Of a stretch of DNA of 64,000 nucleotides, positions 41,691 through 51,273 are shown piece by piece. Origin of the DNA: Streptomyces cupreus (lineage in GTDB: Bacteria > Actinomycetota > Actinomycetes > Streptomycetales > Streptomycetaceae); assembly GCF_014257025.1 (NCBI RefSeq), contig NZ_JACMSF010000010.1, forward strand, positions 114,657-178,656, read 5' to 3'. Below the pieces are notes generated by a model, which was not told where the DNA came from, searched no databases, and worked only from the letters and a program-made list of their open reading frames with translations. Each line of letters starts with the position of its first letter. Position 1 is the first letter of the stretch. A program made the translations under genes and the position numbers.

Positions 41691-44066
41691 TCAGTCCAGG
41701 TCGAGGAGGGCGAGTTCCGCCCAGATCGTCTTGCCCTGCTCGGTGTGCCGGCTCCCCCAGCGCTGGGTGAGCTGGGCGACCAGCAGCAGCCCCCGGCCGC
41801 CCTCGTCCCAGGCCTTGGCGCGGCGCAGATGCGGGGCCGTGTGGCTGGCGTCGGACACCTCGCAGATCAGGGTGGCCGCGTCATGGATCAGCCGCAGCCG
41901 GATCGGCTGCGAGCCGTACCGTATGGCATTGGTGACCAGTTCGCTCACCACCAGCTCGGCCGTGAACGACGCCGCGCTCAGCTCCCAGGTGTCGAGCTGC
42001 TCGACGACCTGCTTGCGGATCGGCGCGACCAGCGCCGGGTCGGCCGGGATGTCCCAGGTGGAGACCTGGGAGGCGGGCAGGCCCCGGGTGCGGGCCAGCA
42101 GCAGGGCCACGTCGTCGGGGACGCCGCCGGGCGGGAGCAGCGCGTGCAGGACCCGGTCGCAGGTCTCCTCCAGCGAGTCGCTGGAGATCGCCAGGGCGTC
42201 GAGCAGCAGCGCGTGACTGGCGTCGACGTCGCGTTCGCGGTTCTCGATCAGACCGTCGGTGAAGAACCCCAGCACACTGCCCTCGGGCACATCCAGCTCG
42301 GCCGACTCGAAGGGCAGTCCGCCAAGACCCAGCGGCGGCCCGGCGGGCAGCTCGATCGGCCGGGCCGCACCGGTCGGCGGGACCAGCACGGGCGGCGGAT
42401 GCCCGGCCCTGGCCAGGGTGCAGCGCCGGGACACCGGGTCGTACACGGCGTACAGGCAGGTGGTACCGACCTCTCCGGGGCTGCTGTCGCCGCCGGTCCC
42501 CTCGGAGAGCCGTACGACCAGATCGTCGAGGTGGGTGAGCAACTCGTCCGGGGCCAGGTCGATGTCGGCGAGGGTGCGCACGGCGGTGCGCAGCCGGCCC
42601 ATGGTCGCCGAGGCCTCGATGCCATGGCCGACGACGTCCCCGACGCACAGCGCGACCCGCATCCCGGACAGCGGGATCACATCGAACCAGTCGCCGCCCA
42701 CGCCGGAGCGGGCGGCCGGAAGGTAGCGGGAGGCCGCGTCGACGGCGCGCGTGCGCGGCAGGCCCCGGGGGAGCAGGCTGCGCTGGAGGGCGAGCGCGGT
42801 CTCGCGTTCGCGGGAGTAGCGGCGGGCGTTGTCGACGCAGACGGCCGCGCGGGCCGTGATCTCCTCGGCCAGCAGCACATCGTCGGGGGTGAACGGGTCG
42901 GGGCGGCGGAACCGGGTGAGCACCGCGACGCCGAGGGTCAGGCCGCGGGCCCGGATCGGCACGGACATCGTGGAGTGGATGCCGTACTCCCTGTCCCGTG
43001 CGCTGCGCCTGTGGTCCCGGCTCAGCCACGCGTCGAGGTCGCCCGAGGGCACCGAGGCGACGACGGTGCGGCCCGCCGTCAGGGAGGCGGCCTGCGGGGA
43101 CGTGGCCGGGTAGAGCTCCAGGTGCCCCGGCTCGACCAAGGCCTCCGGGGTGCCCGGGGTGATCGACCGGTGCGCGGCGCGGCGCAGCCCGACCGGGGCG
43201 TTGATCGGCGCCGGCGGGGCCGCGCCCTCATCGTCGGCGTCGAGGAGGTCGACGCTGACGAAGTCGCCGAGCGCGGGCACGCACACATCGGCGAGTTCCT
43301 GTGCCGTCCGCGTGACGTCGAGGGTGGTGCCGATGCGCACGCCGGCCTCGTTGACCAGCTGAAGCCGCTCCCAGGAGAGGTAGTTCTCGGTGAAGTCATG
43401 GGCGGCAAGGCACACGCCCCGCACCCGGCCCTCGGCGTCGGTGACGGGCGCGATCCGGGCCAGCCAGGCGTGTGCCCGGGCGTCGCCGCCGGTGCGCAAG
43501 TACGTCTGCACATCCCGGGCCCGGCCGGTGGCCAGCACGTCGGCCATGTGCGCCTCAAGCTCCTCGCTCTGCGCCTTGCCGCCGATCTCGGAGAGCCTGA
43601 GGCCCTGGATGTGCTCCTCGGGCAGGCCGATCACCTCGGCCATGGCGTCGTTGATCCGGTTCAGCCGCAGCCGCTCGTCGTAGACGGCGACGGCGCACGG
43701 AGACTGGGTGAGCGCGGCCGTGGCCAGGGGGTCGTCGGGGGAGCCGGGGCCGGCCGCCTCCAGCGGGGTGACCACGAGCCAGTGGGCCGGGCGGTCCTCG
43801 CGCGGCGGCCGGTGGTGGGCCAGCAGCCACACCCGGACCCGGTGGCCGTCCTGGTGGCGCAGGGGGAGCGTGCCGTCCCAGCGGGGGCCCGCCGGGACGG
43901 GCACCGAGCCGTCGGCCAGCAGCTCGGCGGCGGGGCGGCCCACGACGTCGGCGGCCGGCCAGCCCAGCAGCCGCCGGGCGCCGGCGTTCCACTCCACGAG
44001 GGTGCCGTGTTCGTCGATGACAGCCCGAGCCGTCGCGGCGTCGTCGATCGTGTCGTGCGGGGTCAT
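41691..44066 (-). CDS. PAS-PAS-GAF-SpoIIE phosphatase with C-terminal ATPase domain
   Basis: 791 aa multi-domain regulator. Two PAS domains (ARAVIDEHGTLVEWNAGARRLLGWP; CAVAVYDERLRLNRINDAMAEVIGLP), a GAF domain (about 270-420), a PP2C-type SpoIIE phosphatase (ALQRSLLPRGLPR..VGGDWFDVIPLSGMRVALCVGDVVGHGIEA; GFFTDGLIENR), and a C-terminal HATPase_c anti-sigma kinase domain (ELVVSELVTNAIRYGSQPIRL; GGRGLLLVAQL). It probably controls an anti-sigma-factor antagonist in a partner-switching stress pathway. Start MTPHDTIDDAATARAV at 44066. Confidence 0.9.
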   Translation of the reverse strand: MTPHDTIDDAATARAVIDEHGTLVEWNAGARRLLGWPAADVVGRPAAELLADGSVPVPAGPRWDGTLPLRHQDGHRVRVWLLAHHRPPREDRPAHWLVVTPLEAAGPGSPDDPLATAALTQSPCAVAVYDERLRLNRINDAMAEVIGLPEEHIQGLRLSEIGGKAQSEELEAHMADVLATGRARDVQTYLRTGGDARAHAWLARIAPVTDAEGRVRGVCLAAHDFTENYLSWERLQLVNEAGVRIGTTLDVTRTAQELADVCVPALGDFVSVDLLDADDEGAAPPAPINAPVGLRRAAHRSITPGTPEALVEPGHLELYPATSPQAASLTAGRTVVASVPSGDLDAWLSRDHRRSARDREYGIHSTMSVPIRARGLTLGVAVLTRFRRPDPFTPDDVLLAEEITARAAVCVDNARRYSRERETALALQRSLLPRGLPRTRAVDAASRYLPAARSGVGGDWFDVIPLSGMRVALCVGDVVGHGIEASATMGRLRTAVRTLADIDLAPDELLTHLDDLVVRLSEGTGGDSSPGEVGTTCLYAVYDPVSRRCTLARAGHPPPVLVPPTGAARPIELPAGPPLGLGGLPFESAELDVPEGSVLGFFTDGLIENRERDVDASHALLLDALAISSDSLEETCDRVLHALLPPGGVPDDVALLLARTRGLPASQVSTWDIPADPALVAPIRKQVVEQLDTWELSAASFTAELVVSELVTNAIRYGSQPIRLRLIHDAATLICEVSDASHTAPHLRRAKAWDEGGRGLLLVAQLTQRWGSRHTEQGKTIWAELALLDLD

Positions 44067-44210
44067 CGGCGCCACTCCAACGCGGACACTCACAGTGACC
44101 GGTGGTCACTTCGGTTCCAGCGTAGTGCGTCGGGGCTCGGGACGGACGGGGAACCCGTGTGCGGGTGATCGAACAGTCAAGGTCGAAATCCGGCCGTTGT
44201 GACCCTGATG

Positions 44211-44225
44211 GGCAAGCGCTTTCTC
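44211..44225. promoter_or_regulatory. Possible LacI-family operator upstream of the GH2 gene
   Basis: GGCAAGCGCTTTCTC contains the 8-bp palindrome AAGCGCTT (44214-44221) with a central CG, the form used by many LacI-family sugar repressors. It lies about 95 bp before the GH2 start. Confidence 0.35.
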
Positions 44226-44319
44226 CTGGCCCTTGACGATGTTGCGTGGCCACCCGTCAGAATCTGCGTGTTCACGATCAGTTGTGAGTACTTCTGGGCC
44301 CTGATGAGGGAGAGCCGCC

Positions 44320-47300
44320 ATGACGGTCACTCGCAGATCGGTTCTGATCGCCTCCACGGCCGCACCGGCCGCCGGGGCGCTGCTGGGCGCGTCCGCGCAG
44401 GCCGCCGAGGCCGAAGGGGGTCGTTCGAGCCGCCGTACCGTCCCCTTGCGTGACGGCTGGCGGTTCGCCCTGGTCAACCCGGGCGGGATCACCGACCCGA
44501 CCGGCGCGTACACCGACGCCGCCGACCCCGCGCACGACGACTCGGCGTGGCGGGAGGTCGCCGTCCCGCACGACTGGAGCATCGAGCTCGCCCCGACCAC
44601 CGAGCACGGCACCACCAGCGGCACCGGCTTCTTCCCCGGCGGCCTCGGCTGGTACCGCCTGGCCTTCATCCTGCCGCCCGCCCTCGCCGGGAAGCGGATC
44701 TCGGTGGAGTTCGACGGCGTCTACATGGACTGCGTGGTGCACTGCAACGGCCGGGAGGTCGGCCGCCACCCCTATGGCTACACCGGCTTCGCCTTCGACC
44801 TGACCGAGCTGCTGCACACCGACGGCACCACCGAGAACGTCCTCGCTGTCATGGTCCGCAACCAGCTCCCGAGCAGCCGCTGGTACTCCGGCAGCGGCAT
44901 CTACCGCGAGGCCCGGCTCGTCGTCACCGAGCCGGTGCACGTGGCGCGCTGGGGCACGTACGTGACGACACCCGAGGTCACGGCGGAACGCGCCCTGGCG
45001 CGGGTGCGGACCTCCGTGGTCAATGACTCGGGCAGCGGGGCGGATGTCGAGGTCGTCTCCCGGATCACCGGCCCGGGCGGCCGGACCGTGGCCCGTACGT
45101 CCTCCACCGTCGCCGTCACCGACCAGGCCACCGAGACCCACGAACTCACCGTCCCCGACCCGAAGTTGTGGGATTTCGAGGCCCCGCACCGCTACACCCT
45201 CCACACCGAACTCCGCGTCGGCGGACGGACCGTGGACACCCACCGCACCCCCTTCGGTATCCGGACCTTCCGCTTCGACCCGGACGAGGGCTTCTTCCTC
45301 AACGGCAGGTACACCAAGATCCGGGGCGTCGACCTCCACCACGACCTGGGCGCGCTCGGCGCCGCCGTGCACATCGACGCCGTGCGCAGACAAATGACGA
45401 TCATGAAGTCGATGGGCGTCAACGCCCTGCGCACCTCGCACAACCCGCCCGCACCTGAAGTGATCCAGGTCTGCGAGGAGATGGGGATCGTGATGATGGT
45501 GGAGGCGTTCGACTGCTGGCGCACCGGCAAGAACCGCTACGACTACGGGCGGTTCTTCGACGAGTGGGGCGCGAAGGACGCCACCGAGATGGTGCTCGCG
45601 GCCCGCAACTCCCCGGCCGTGGTGCTGTGGTCCATCGGCAACGAGGTCCCCGACTCCACCTCCACCGCCGGGCTCGCCATGGCCGACCGCGTCATCGACG
45701 CCATCCGCGCCGCCGACGCCACCCGCCCGCTGGTCATCGGCTCCGACAAATACCGCCGGCTTCCGGCCAAGGGCTCGGCGGCCGACCGGATGCTGGCCAA
45801 GCTGGACGGCCTCGGCCTCAACTACAACACCGCCAAGTCGGTGGACGCCCTCCACGCGACCTACCCGCACCTGTTCCTCTTCGAGTCCGAGTCCTCCTCC
45901 GAGACCTCCACCCGCGGCACCTACCAGGAGCCGGAGCGCCTGAACACCGGCGAGAACCACACCCCGGGCAGGCGGGCGACCTCGTCGTACGACAACAACC
46001 TCGCCTCCTGGACCATGAGCGGCGAGTACGGGCACAAGAAGGACCGGGACCGGAAGTGGTTCACGGGAGAGTTCCTGTGGTCCGGCATCGACTACATCGG
46101 CGAACCCACGCCGTACGACGTCTTCCCCGTCAAGGCGTCCTTCTTCGGCGCCGTCGACACGGCCGGATTCCCCAAGGACATGTACTACCTGTTCCAGAGC
46201 CAGTGGACGAGCGAGCCCATGGTCCATCTGCTGCCGATGACCTGGAACCACGACAGGGGCGACACGGTCGAGGTGTGGGCGTACTCCAACGTCGACACCG
46301 TCGAGCTCTTCCTCGACGGACGCTCCCTCGGCACCCGGACCTTCGACACCAAGAAGACCACCGACGGCCGGGTCTACCTGGAGACCACCGAGGCGACCGG
46401 CGACGACAAGACCTACTCGGGCGGCCCCTATCCCGGCAGCTACACGAGCCCGAACGGCAGCGCGGGCAAGCTCCATCTGACCTGGAAAGTGGCCTACGAG
46501 CCGGGCGAGTTGAAGGCGGTCGCGCGCAGTGACGGCAAGGTCGTGGCGACGGATGTGTTGCGCACAGCGGGCAAGCCGCATGCCGTACGGCTCACCGCCG
46601 ACCGTGACTCCCTTGCCGCCGACGGCCGTTCGCTGGTGTTCGTGACCGCCGAGATCGTCGACGCCCGGGGTGTGGTGGTCCCGGACGCCGAGGACCTGAT
46701 CGCCTTCGATGTGGCCGGCGGTTCGCTCGCCGGGCTCGACAACGGCCGTCAGGAGAGCGTCGAGCGCTACCAGGCGAGCACCCGGACCGCCTTCCACGGC
46801 AAGGCACTTGCCATCGTGCGCTCAGGCACGAAGGCGGGCGCGCTGAAGGTGACCGCACGGGCGGAGGGACTGCGGACCGACACGCTGACCGTACGCACGA
46901 CCCGGGCGGACTCGGTGGCGCTCACCCCGGCCCCGACCTTCGAGCCGGATCTTCCGGCTCCGGTGAACCACCCCTACGCGGACGCCGGTTACTCCGGCCG
47001 CCCGGACACCCTCCCGGCCGCGATGTTCGACGGCGACCCGGCCACCGGCTGGTCCAACGGCTTCCACAAGGCGGCCACCGCCCTGCTGCCCGCCTTCGAC
47101 GGTGCCCGCGCCGAGGACTGGGTCAGCGTCGACTTCGGGCGGACCCGTACCCTCGACCGGGCCGAGGTCTCCTTCACCGTCGACGCGACACACACCCTGC
47201 CCGTCGGCGTCGAGGTCGAGGTCTGGGACGGCCGCCGATATCTGCCGGTCGAGGGGGGCGGCCGTGGAGTGGGCCACCGCTTCGGGCGCGCCGTCCGTCG

Positions 47301-47413
47301 TCACCTTCGACCCGGTACGCGGCTCCCGTCTGCGACTGACCCTGACCAGCGCCCACCCGGGGGAGGCACGCGGCGCGATACGGATCAGCAGGCTGGAGGT
47401 GCCCGCGACCTGA
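44320..47413 (+). pseudogene. Secreted GH2 beta-galactosidase-like enzyme, frameshifted near the 3' end
   Basis: Over 1000 aa. A Tat-type signal peptide (TRRSVLIASTAAPAAGALLGASAQA) is followed by the GH2 sugar-binding domain (VPHDWSIE), the jelly-roll and immunoglobulin domains, and the TIM barrel. The barrel shows GVDLHHDLGALGAA, NALRTSHNPPAPEV, the acid/base Glu in WSIGNEVPD (about E441) and the nucleophile in FTGEFLWSGIDYIGEP (about E583). DUF4982-type and discoidin-like (F5/8) C-terminal domains follow. In the discoidin-like part the frame shifts at a run of six G (47253-47258). With five G the protein continues AAVEWATASGAPSVVTFDP and ends LEVPAT at 47413. Uncorrected, the frame runs on to 48444 as nonsense. 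Catalytic domains are intact, so the product may still be active. Confidence 0.8.
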
Positions 47414-47498
47414 GTCCCGTCACGGTCCGGGCAGTTCGTCCTGTCCGGACCGTTGACGGGGTGTCACACCTGCCACAAGCATGTCCTGCGTCCGCATC

Positions 47499-47512
47499 TG
47501 GGAGCGCTCCCA
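47499..47512. promoter_or_regulatory. CebR operator
   Basis: TGGGAGCGCTCCCA is a perfect 14-bp palindrome identical to the established binding site of CebR, the cellobiose-responsive LacI-family repressor of Streptomyces. A partial second copy (TGGGAGCG) follows directly at 47513. It is 40 bp upstream of the GH9 start, a typical repressing position. Confidence 0.9.
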
Positions 47513-47551
47513 TGGGAGCGTCACCCGTACCTCCCGCCGAGGAGCCCAGAC

Positions 47552-49794
47552 GTGAAACGACGCAGAACCGCCGTGCTGTCCCTGACGACCCTGCTCGGAG
47601 CGGCCCTGGTCGCCCTGCCCGCCCCCGTGGCCGGTGCCGACGAGGTCGAACAGGTCAGGAACGGCACCTTCGACACCACCACCGAGCCATGGTGGACGAC
47701 GAGCAATGTCACCGCGGGCCTGTCCGACGGACAGCTCTGCGCGGACGTGCCCGGCGGCACCACCGACCGCTGGGACGCGGCCGTCGGCCAGAACGACATC
47801 ACCCTGGTCAAGGGGGAGTCGTACCGCTTCTCCTTCACCGCCTCCGGGGTGCCCGACGGACACGTCGTGCGCGCGATCGTCGGCCTCCAAGTGGCGCCGT
47901 ACGACACCTACTTCGAGGTGTCACCGCAGCTCAGCGTCTCCGGGAACCGCTACTCGTACACCTTCACCGCACCCGTCGACACCGCCCAGGGCCAGGTCGG
48001 CCTCCAGCTGGGCGGCAGCGCGGACGTCTGGCGGTTCTGCATGGACGACGTCTCGCTGGTGGGCGGGGTGGAGCCGGAGCCGTACGAGCCCGACACCGGT
48101 CCCCGGGTGCGCGTGAACCAGGTCGCCTATCTGCCCGCGGGGCCCAAGAACGCCACCCTCGTCACCGACGCGACCGAGCGACTGCCGTGGCAGCTTCGCC
48201 GCACCGACGGAGCCGTGGTCGCCCGAGGCTGGACCGTGCCGCGCGGCACCGACGGCTCTTCCGGGCAGAACGTCCACTCCATCGACTTCGGCTCCTACCG
48301 CACCCGCGGCCAGGGCCTCACCCTGGTCGCCGACGGCGAGACCAGCCGCCCCTTCGACATCGACGCGAGCGTCTACGAGCGGCTGCGCCTGGACGCGGTG
48401 AAGTACTACTACACGCAACGCAGCGGCATCGCGATACGCGATGATCTGCGGCCCGGTTACGCCCGTCCCGCGGGCCATGTCGACGTCGCGCCGAACCAGG
48501 GCGAGGCGCCGTGCCCTGCCGGCCCGGCGTGTGCGACTACACCCTCGACGTCACGGGCGGCTGGTACGACGCCGGCGACCACGGCAAGTACGTCGTCAAC
48601 GGCGGCATTTCGGTGTGGGAACTGCTCAGCACCTACGAGCGCTCGCTGCACGCCCGCACCGGCGACCCGGCGAAACTGGGCGACCGCACCCTCGCCATTC
48701 CCGAGAGCAGCAACAAGGTGCCGGACCTGCTCGACGAGGTGCGCTGGGAGCTGGAGTTCCTGCTGAAGATGCAGGTGCCCGAGGGGCAGCCGCTGGCCGG
48801 CATGGCCCACCACAAGATCCATGACGAGCAGTGGACGGGCCTGCCCCTGCTGCCGAGCGACGACCCGCAGAAGCGCGAACTGCACCCGCCGTCCACCGCT
48901 GCCACCTTGAACCTGGCGGCGACGGCCGCGCAGGCCGCGCGCCTGTACAGGCCGTACGACCGGGAGTTCGCCGCGAAGGCGCTGGCCGCCGCGCGCAAGG
49001 CCTGGTCGGCGGCGCTCGCCCATCCCGACCTGTACGCCTCCGAGAGCGACGGCATCGGCGGCGGCACCTACGCCGACAGCAACGTCACCGACGAGTTCTA
49101 CTGGGCGGCCGCGGAGCTGTATCTCTCTACCGGAGAGAAGCGGTTCGAGGACCGAGTCCTGGGCTCCCCGGTCCACACGGCCGACATCTTCGGCGCCCTC
49201 GGCTACGACTGGGCCAGGACGGCCGCGGCGGCCCGCCTCGACCTCGCGACCGTACCGAGCGAACTGCCCGGCCGGGACAAGGTCCGCCAGTCCGTGATCA
49301 AGGGCGGGGACCGCTACCTGGCCACGCTCAAGTCACATCCGTACGGCATGCCGTACGCCCCCGAGGGCAACCAGTACGACTGGGGATCCAACCACCAGAT
49401 CCTGCACAACGCCGTGGTCATCGCCACCGCGTACGACATCTCGGGCGCCTCGAAGTACCGGGACGGCGCGCTGCAGAGCATGGACTACCTGTTCGGCCGC
49501 AACGCGCTGAACATCTCGTACGTGACCGGCTACGGCGAGGTCAACTCCAAGAACCAGCACGCCCGTTGGTACGCCCACCAGCTGGACCCGAACCAGCCGA
49601 ACCCGCCGGTCGGCACGCTCGCCGGAGGGCCGAACTCCAGCATCCAGGACCCCTTCGCACAGAGCAAACTCCAGGGCTGCGTCGGTCAGTTCTGCTACAT
49701 CGACGACATCCAGTCCTGGTCGACCAACGAGCACACCATCAACTGGAACTCGGCGCTGACCCGGATGGCCTCCTTCGTGGCGGACCAAGGGTGA
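47552..49794 (+). pseudogene. Secreted GH9 endoglucanase with CBM, apparent one-base deletion
   Basis: About 747 aa if the frame is restored. Signal peptide [27 protein letters not shown], a CBM4/9-like module ([23 protein letters not shown] ... VSLVGG), the GH9 N-terminal Ig-like domain ([20 protein letters not shown]), then the GH9 catalytic domain ([19 protein letters not shown] with the catalytic Asp pair; [26 protein letters not shown] with the proton-donor Glu). The frame changes between about 48490 and 48512: upstream reads [11 protein letters not shown], downstream reads [14 protein letters not shown]. The shift is consistent with one missing base. GTG start at 47552 with GAGGAG upstream. 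Controlled by the CebR box 40 bp before the start, hence cellulose-inducible. Confidence 0.85.
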
Positions 49795-49828
49795 CCCGCT
49801 GAGGCCGCTCGGGCGGCACACTGGGCGA

Positions 49829-50962
49829 ATGAACTCACCGGTCCCGCAAGCCGATCCCCGTCGGACGACCGTCGTCGTGGTGGGCGTCGACGCCTACCGG
49901 GCGGGGGCGCACTGGGCACTCGACGGCCCCGTGTCCGACGCGCTGCGGTTCGCGGACTGGTTCCTCGCCCGGGGTGTGCCGCCCGAGCGGATCACCGCGC
50001 TGCTGTCCGCGCCGCCCGAGCGGACGGCCGCCGCGCGGAAGGTGCCGTACACCGTCCTCGGCGCGGACCGGGCCACCGTGCACACCACGCTCCTGCGCAC
50101 CGTCGCGGCGGAGCAGAGCGAGCTGCTGTGGGTGGTGTGGGGCGGGCACGGCGTGGTGGACGGGGAGGGCAGGAGGCGGCTCTTCTACGCGGACGCCACC
50201 GCGCACGACCCGATCAACCTGGACTTCGACGCGCTCCTGACGTACTACCGCGCAACGCCCCGCCACCCGCGCCAGATCTGGCTGGTCGACGCCTGCCAGC
50301 TCCTGCACAACTCCTGGCGGGCCCGACGCAGACTGCCGCGCGAGGACTACGGCACACCGATGGCGCGCACCGCCCGCGACCAGGCGGTGCTCTTCGCGGC
50401 CCGCCCGGGCGAGGCCGCGACGAACCTTTCGGGTGCGGGGACGGGCCTGTTCAGCCGGGAGGCACTGGCGGTCCTCACCGACGACGAGACGATCGGCACG
50501 GGCTGGCCACCGGACCCGGGCGCGGTGATGGACCGCCTGCGGGACCGCTTCACCCGCCTGCGGGCCGAAGGCCACGCCTCCCAGACCCCCACCTACCTGT
50601 GGTCCCGCACCTGGGACGGCGACGAGGCCCAACTCCTCTCCCGCGGCGGCCCCGACCCTGCGAGCCCTTCGGGGGCCGACCTCACCCCCGACCGGCTCCG
50701 CGCCTTGACGGACGCTCTACTGTCGGTGGAGGAGTTCGTGGAACCACAGGGCCGGGAGGAGATCCTCGGCCTGCTGAGAATCGGCGTACGGGCCGCCATC
50801 GCCCGGCACAGCCGCCCCCGCATGGACACCATCAGCATCCTGCGCACCTGCGCCCGCCGACCGGGCGCGCTCAGGGAGTTGGCGGAGGCGGTGCTGCTGT
50901 GCGCGGGGGGCAGTCCGCAGTCGGAGCACGCGCACCGGTTGATCGTCGAGGCGTCTGCGTAA
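49829..50962 (+). CDS. Caspase-like (metacaspase fold) protease with C-terminal effector-associated domain
   Basis: 377 aa. Caspase core: VVVVGVDAYRAGAHWALDGPVSDALRFADWFLARG, catalytic His in LLWVVWGGHGVVDG (about H107) and catalytic Cys in IWLVDACQLLHNS (about C156). Residues about 285-370 (LRALTDALLSVEEFVEPQGREEILGLL ... ILRTCARRPGALRELAEAVLL) match the N-terminal domain of the VMAP-like protein at 57904-59448 and are an effector-associated (EAD2-type) adaptor. Such caspases are predicted effectors of prokaryotic conflict systems containing MoxR/VMAP proteins. It is followed by a small peptide gene. Confidence 0.85.
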   Translation: MNSPVPQADPRRTTVVVVGVDAYRAGAHWALDGPVSDALRFADWFLARGVPPERITALLSAPPERTAAARKVPYTVLGADRATVHTTLLRTVAAEQSELLWVVWGGHGVVDGEGRRRLFYADATAHDPINLDFDALLTYYRATPRHPRQIWLVDACQLLHNSWRARRRLPREDYGTPMARTARDQAVLFAARPGEAATNLSGAGTGLFSREALAVLTDDETIGTGWPPDPGAVMDRLRDRFTRLRAEGHASQTPTYLWSRTWDGDEAQLLSRGGPDPASPSGADLTPDRLRALTDALLSVEEFVEPQGREEILGLLRIGVRAAIARHSRPRMDTISILRTCARRPGALRELAEAVLLCAGGSPQSEHAHRLIVEASA

Positions 50963-50993
50963 GCCGACCCGCGTCCCTATACCATCGGGCCCC

Positions 50994-51176
50994 ATGTACG
51001 AGTCCCGTGATGCGGCGGAGTCCGCGAGCGTCGAGTCCTGGCTGCCCCGTCTGTCCCACCTCTCGCTGGACGAGCTTCCCCAGGTCGGCCACGCCGCGCT
51101 GCGGCCCGCGGTGGACATGCTGCTCACGAGTGTGGACCGGCCGTTCAGCACCAGGGGTGGCAGCGAGCCCAGTTGA
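50994..51176 (+). CDS. Small FxSxx-COOH-like peptide (candidate RiPP precursor)
   Basis: 60 aa. The leader-like part SWLPRLSHLSLDEL...LRPAVDMLLTSVDRP closely follows the pattern of FxSxx-COOH precursor peptides (LPDLxxLPLDEL...VLxxALxRVLxxVDRP). The C-terminus ends PFSTRGGSEPS and lacks the terminal F-x-S-x-x motif of the family; FST is present but 8 residues too early. No strong ribosome-binding site precedes the ATG; TATACC about 10 nt upstream could be a -10 box giving a nearly leaderless mRNA. It sits between the caspase and the HExxH hydroxylase, which is the reason to take it seriously as a substrate of one or both. Confidence 0.65.
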   Translation: MYESRDAAESASVESWLPRLSHLSLDELPQVGHAALRPAVDMLLTSVDRPFSTRGGSEPS

Positions 51177-51273
51177 CCGAGATCCGACTCACCTTCCGCC
51201 GCGCCGGGTAGTGTGCGCTGCACGTGGGCCTGATCGGTCCGAGGCCGTGGAGACCGTGGGTGAGGAAGCGTTC

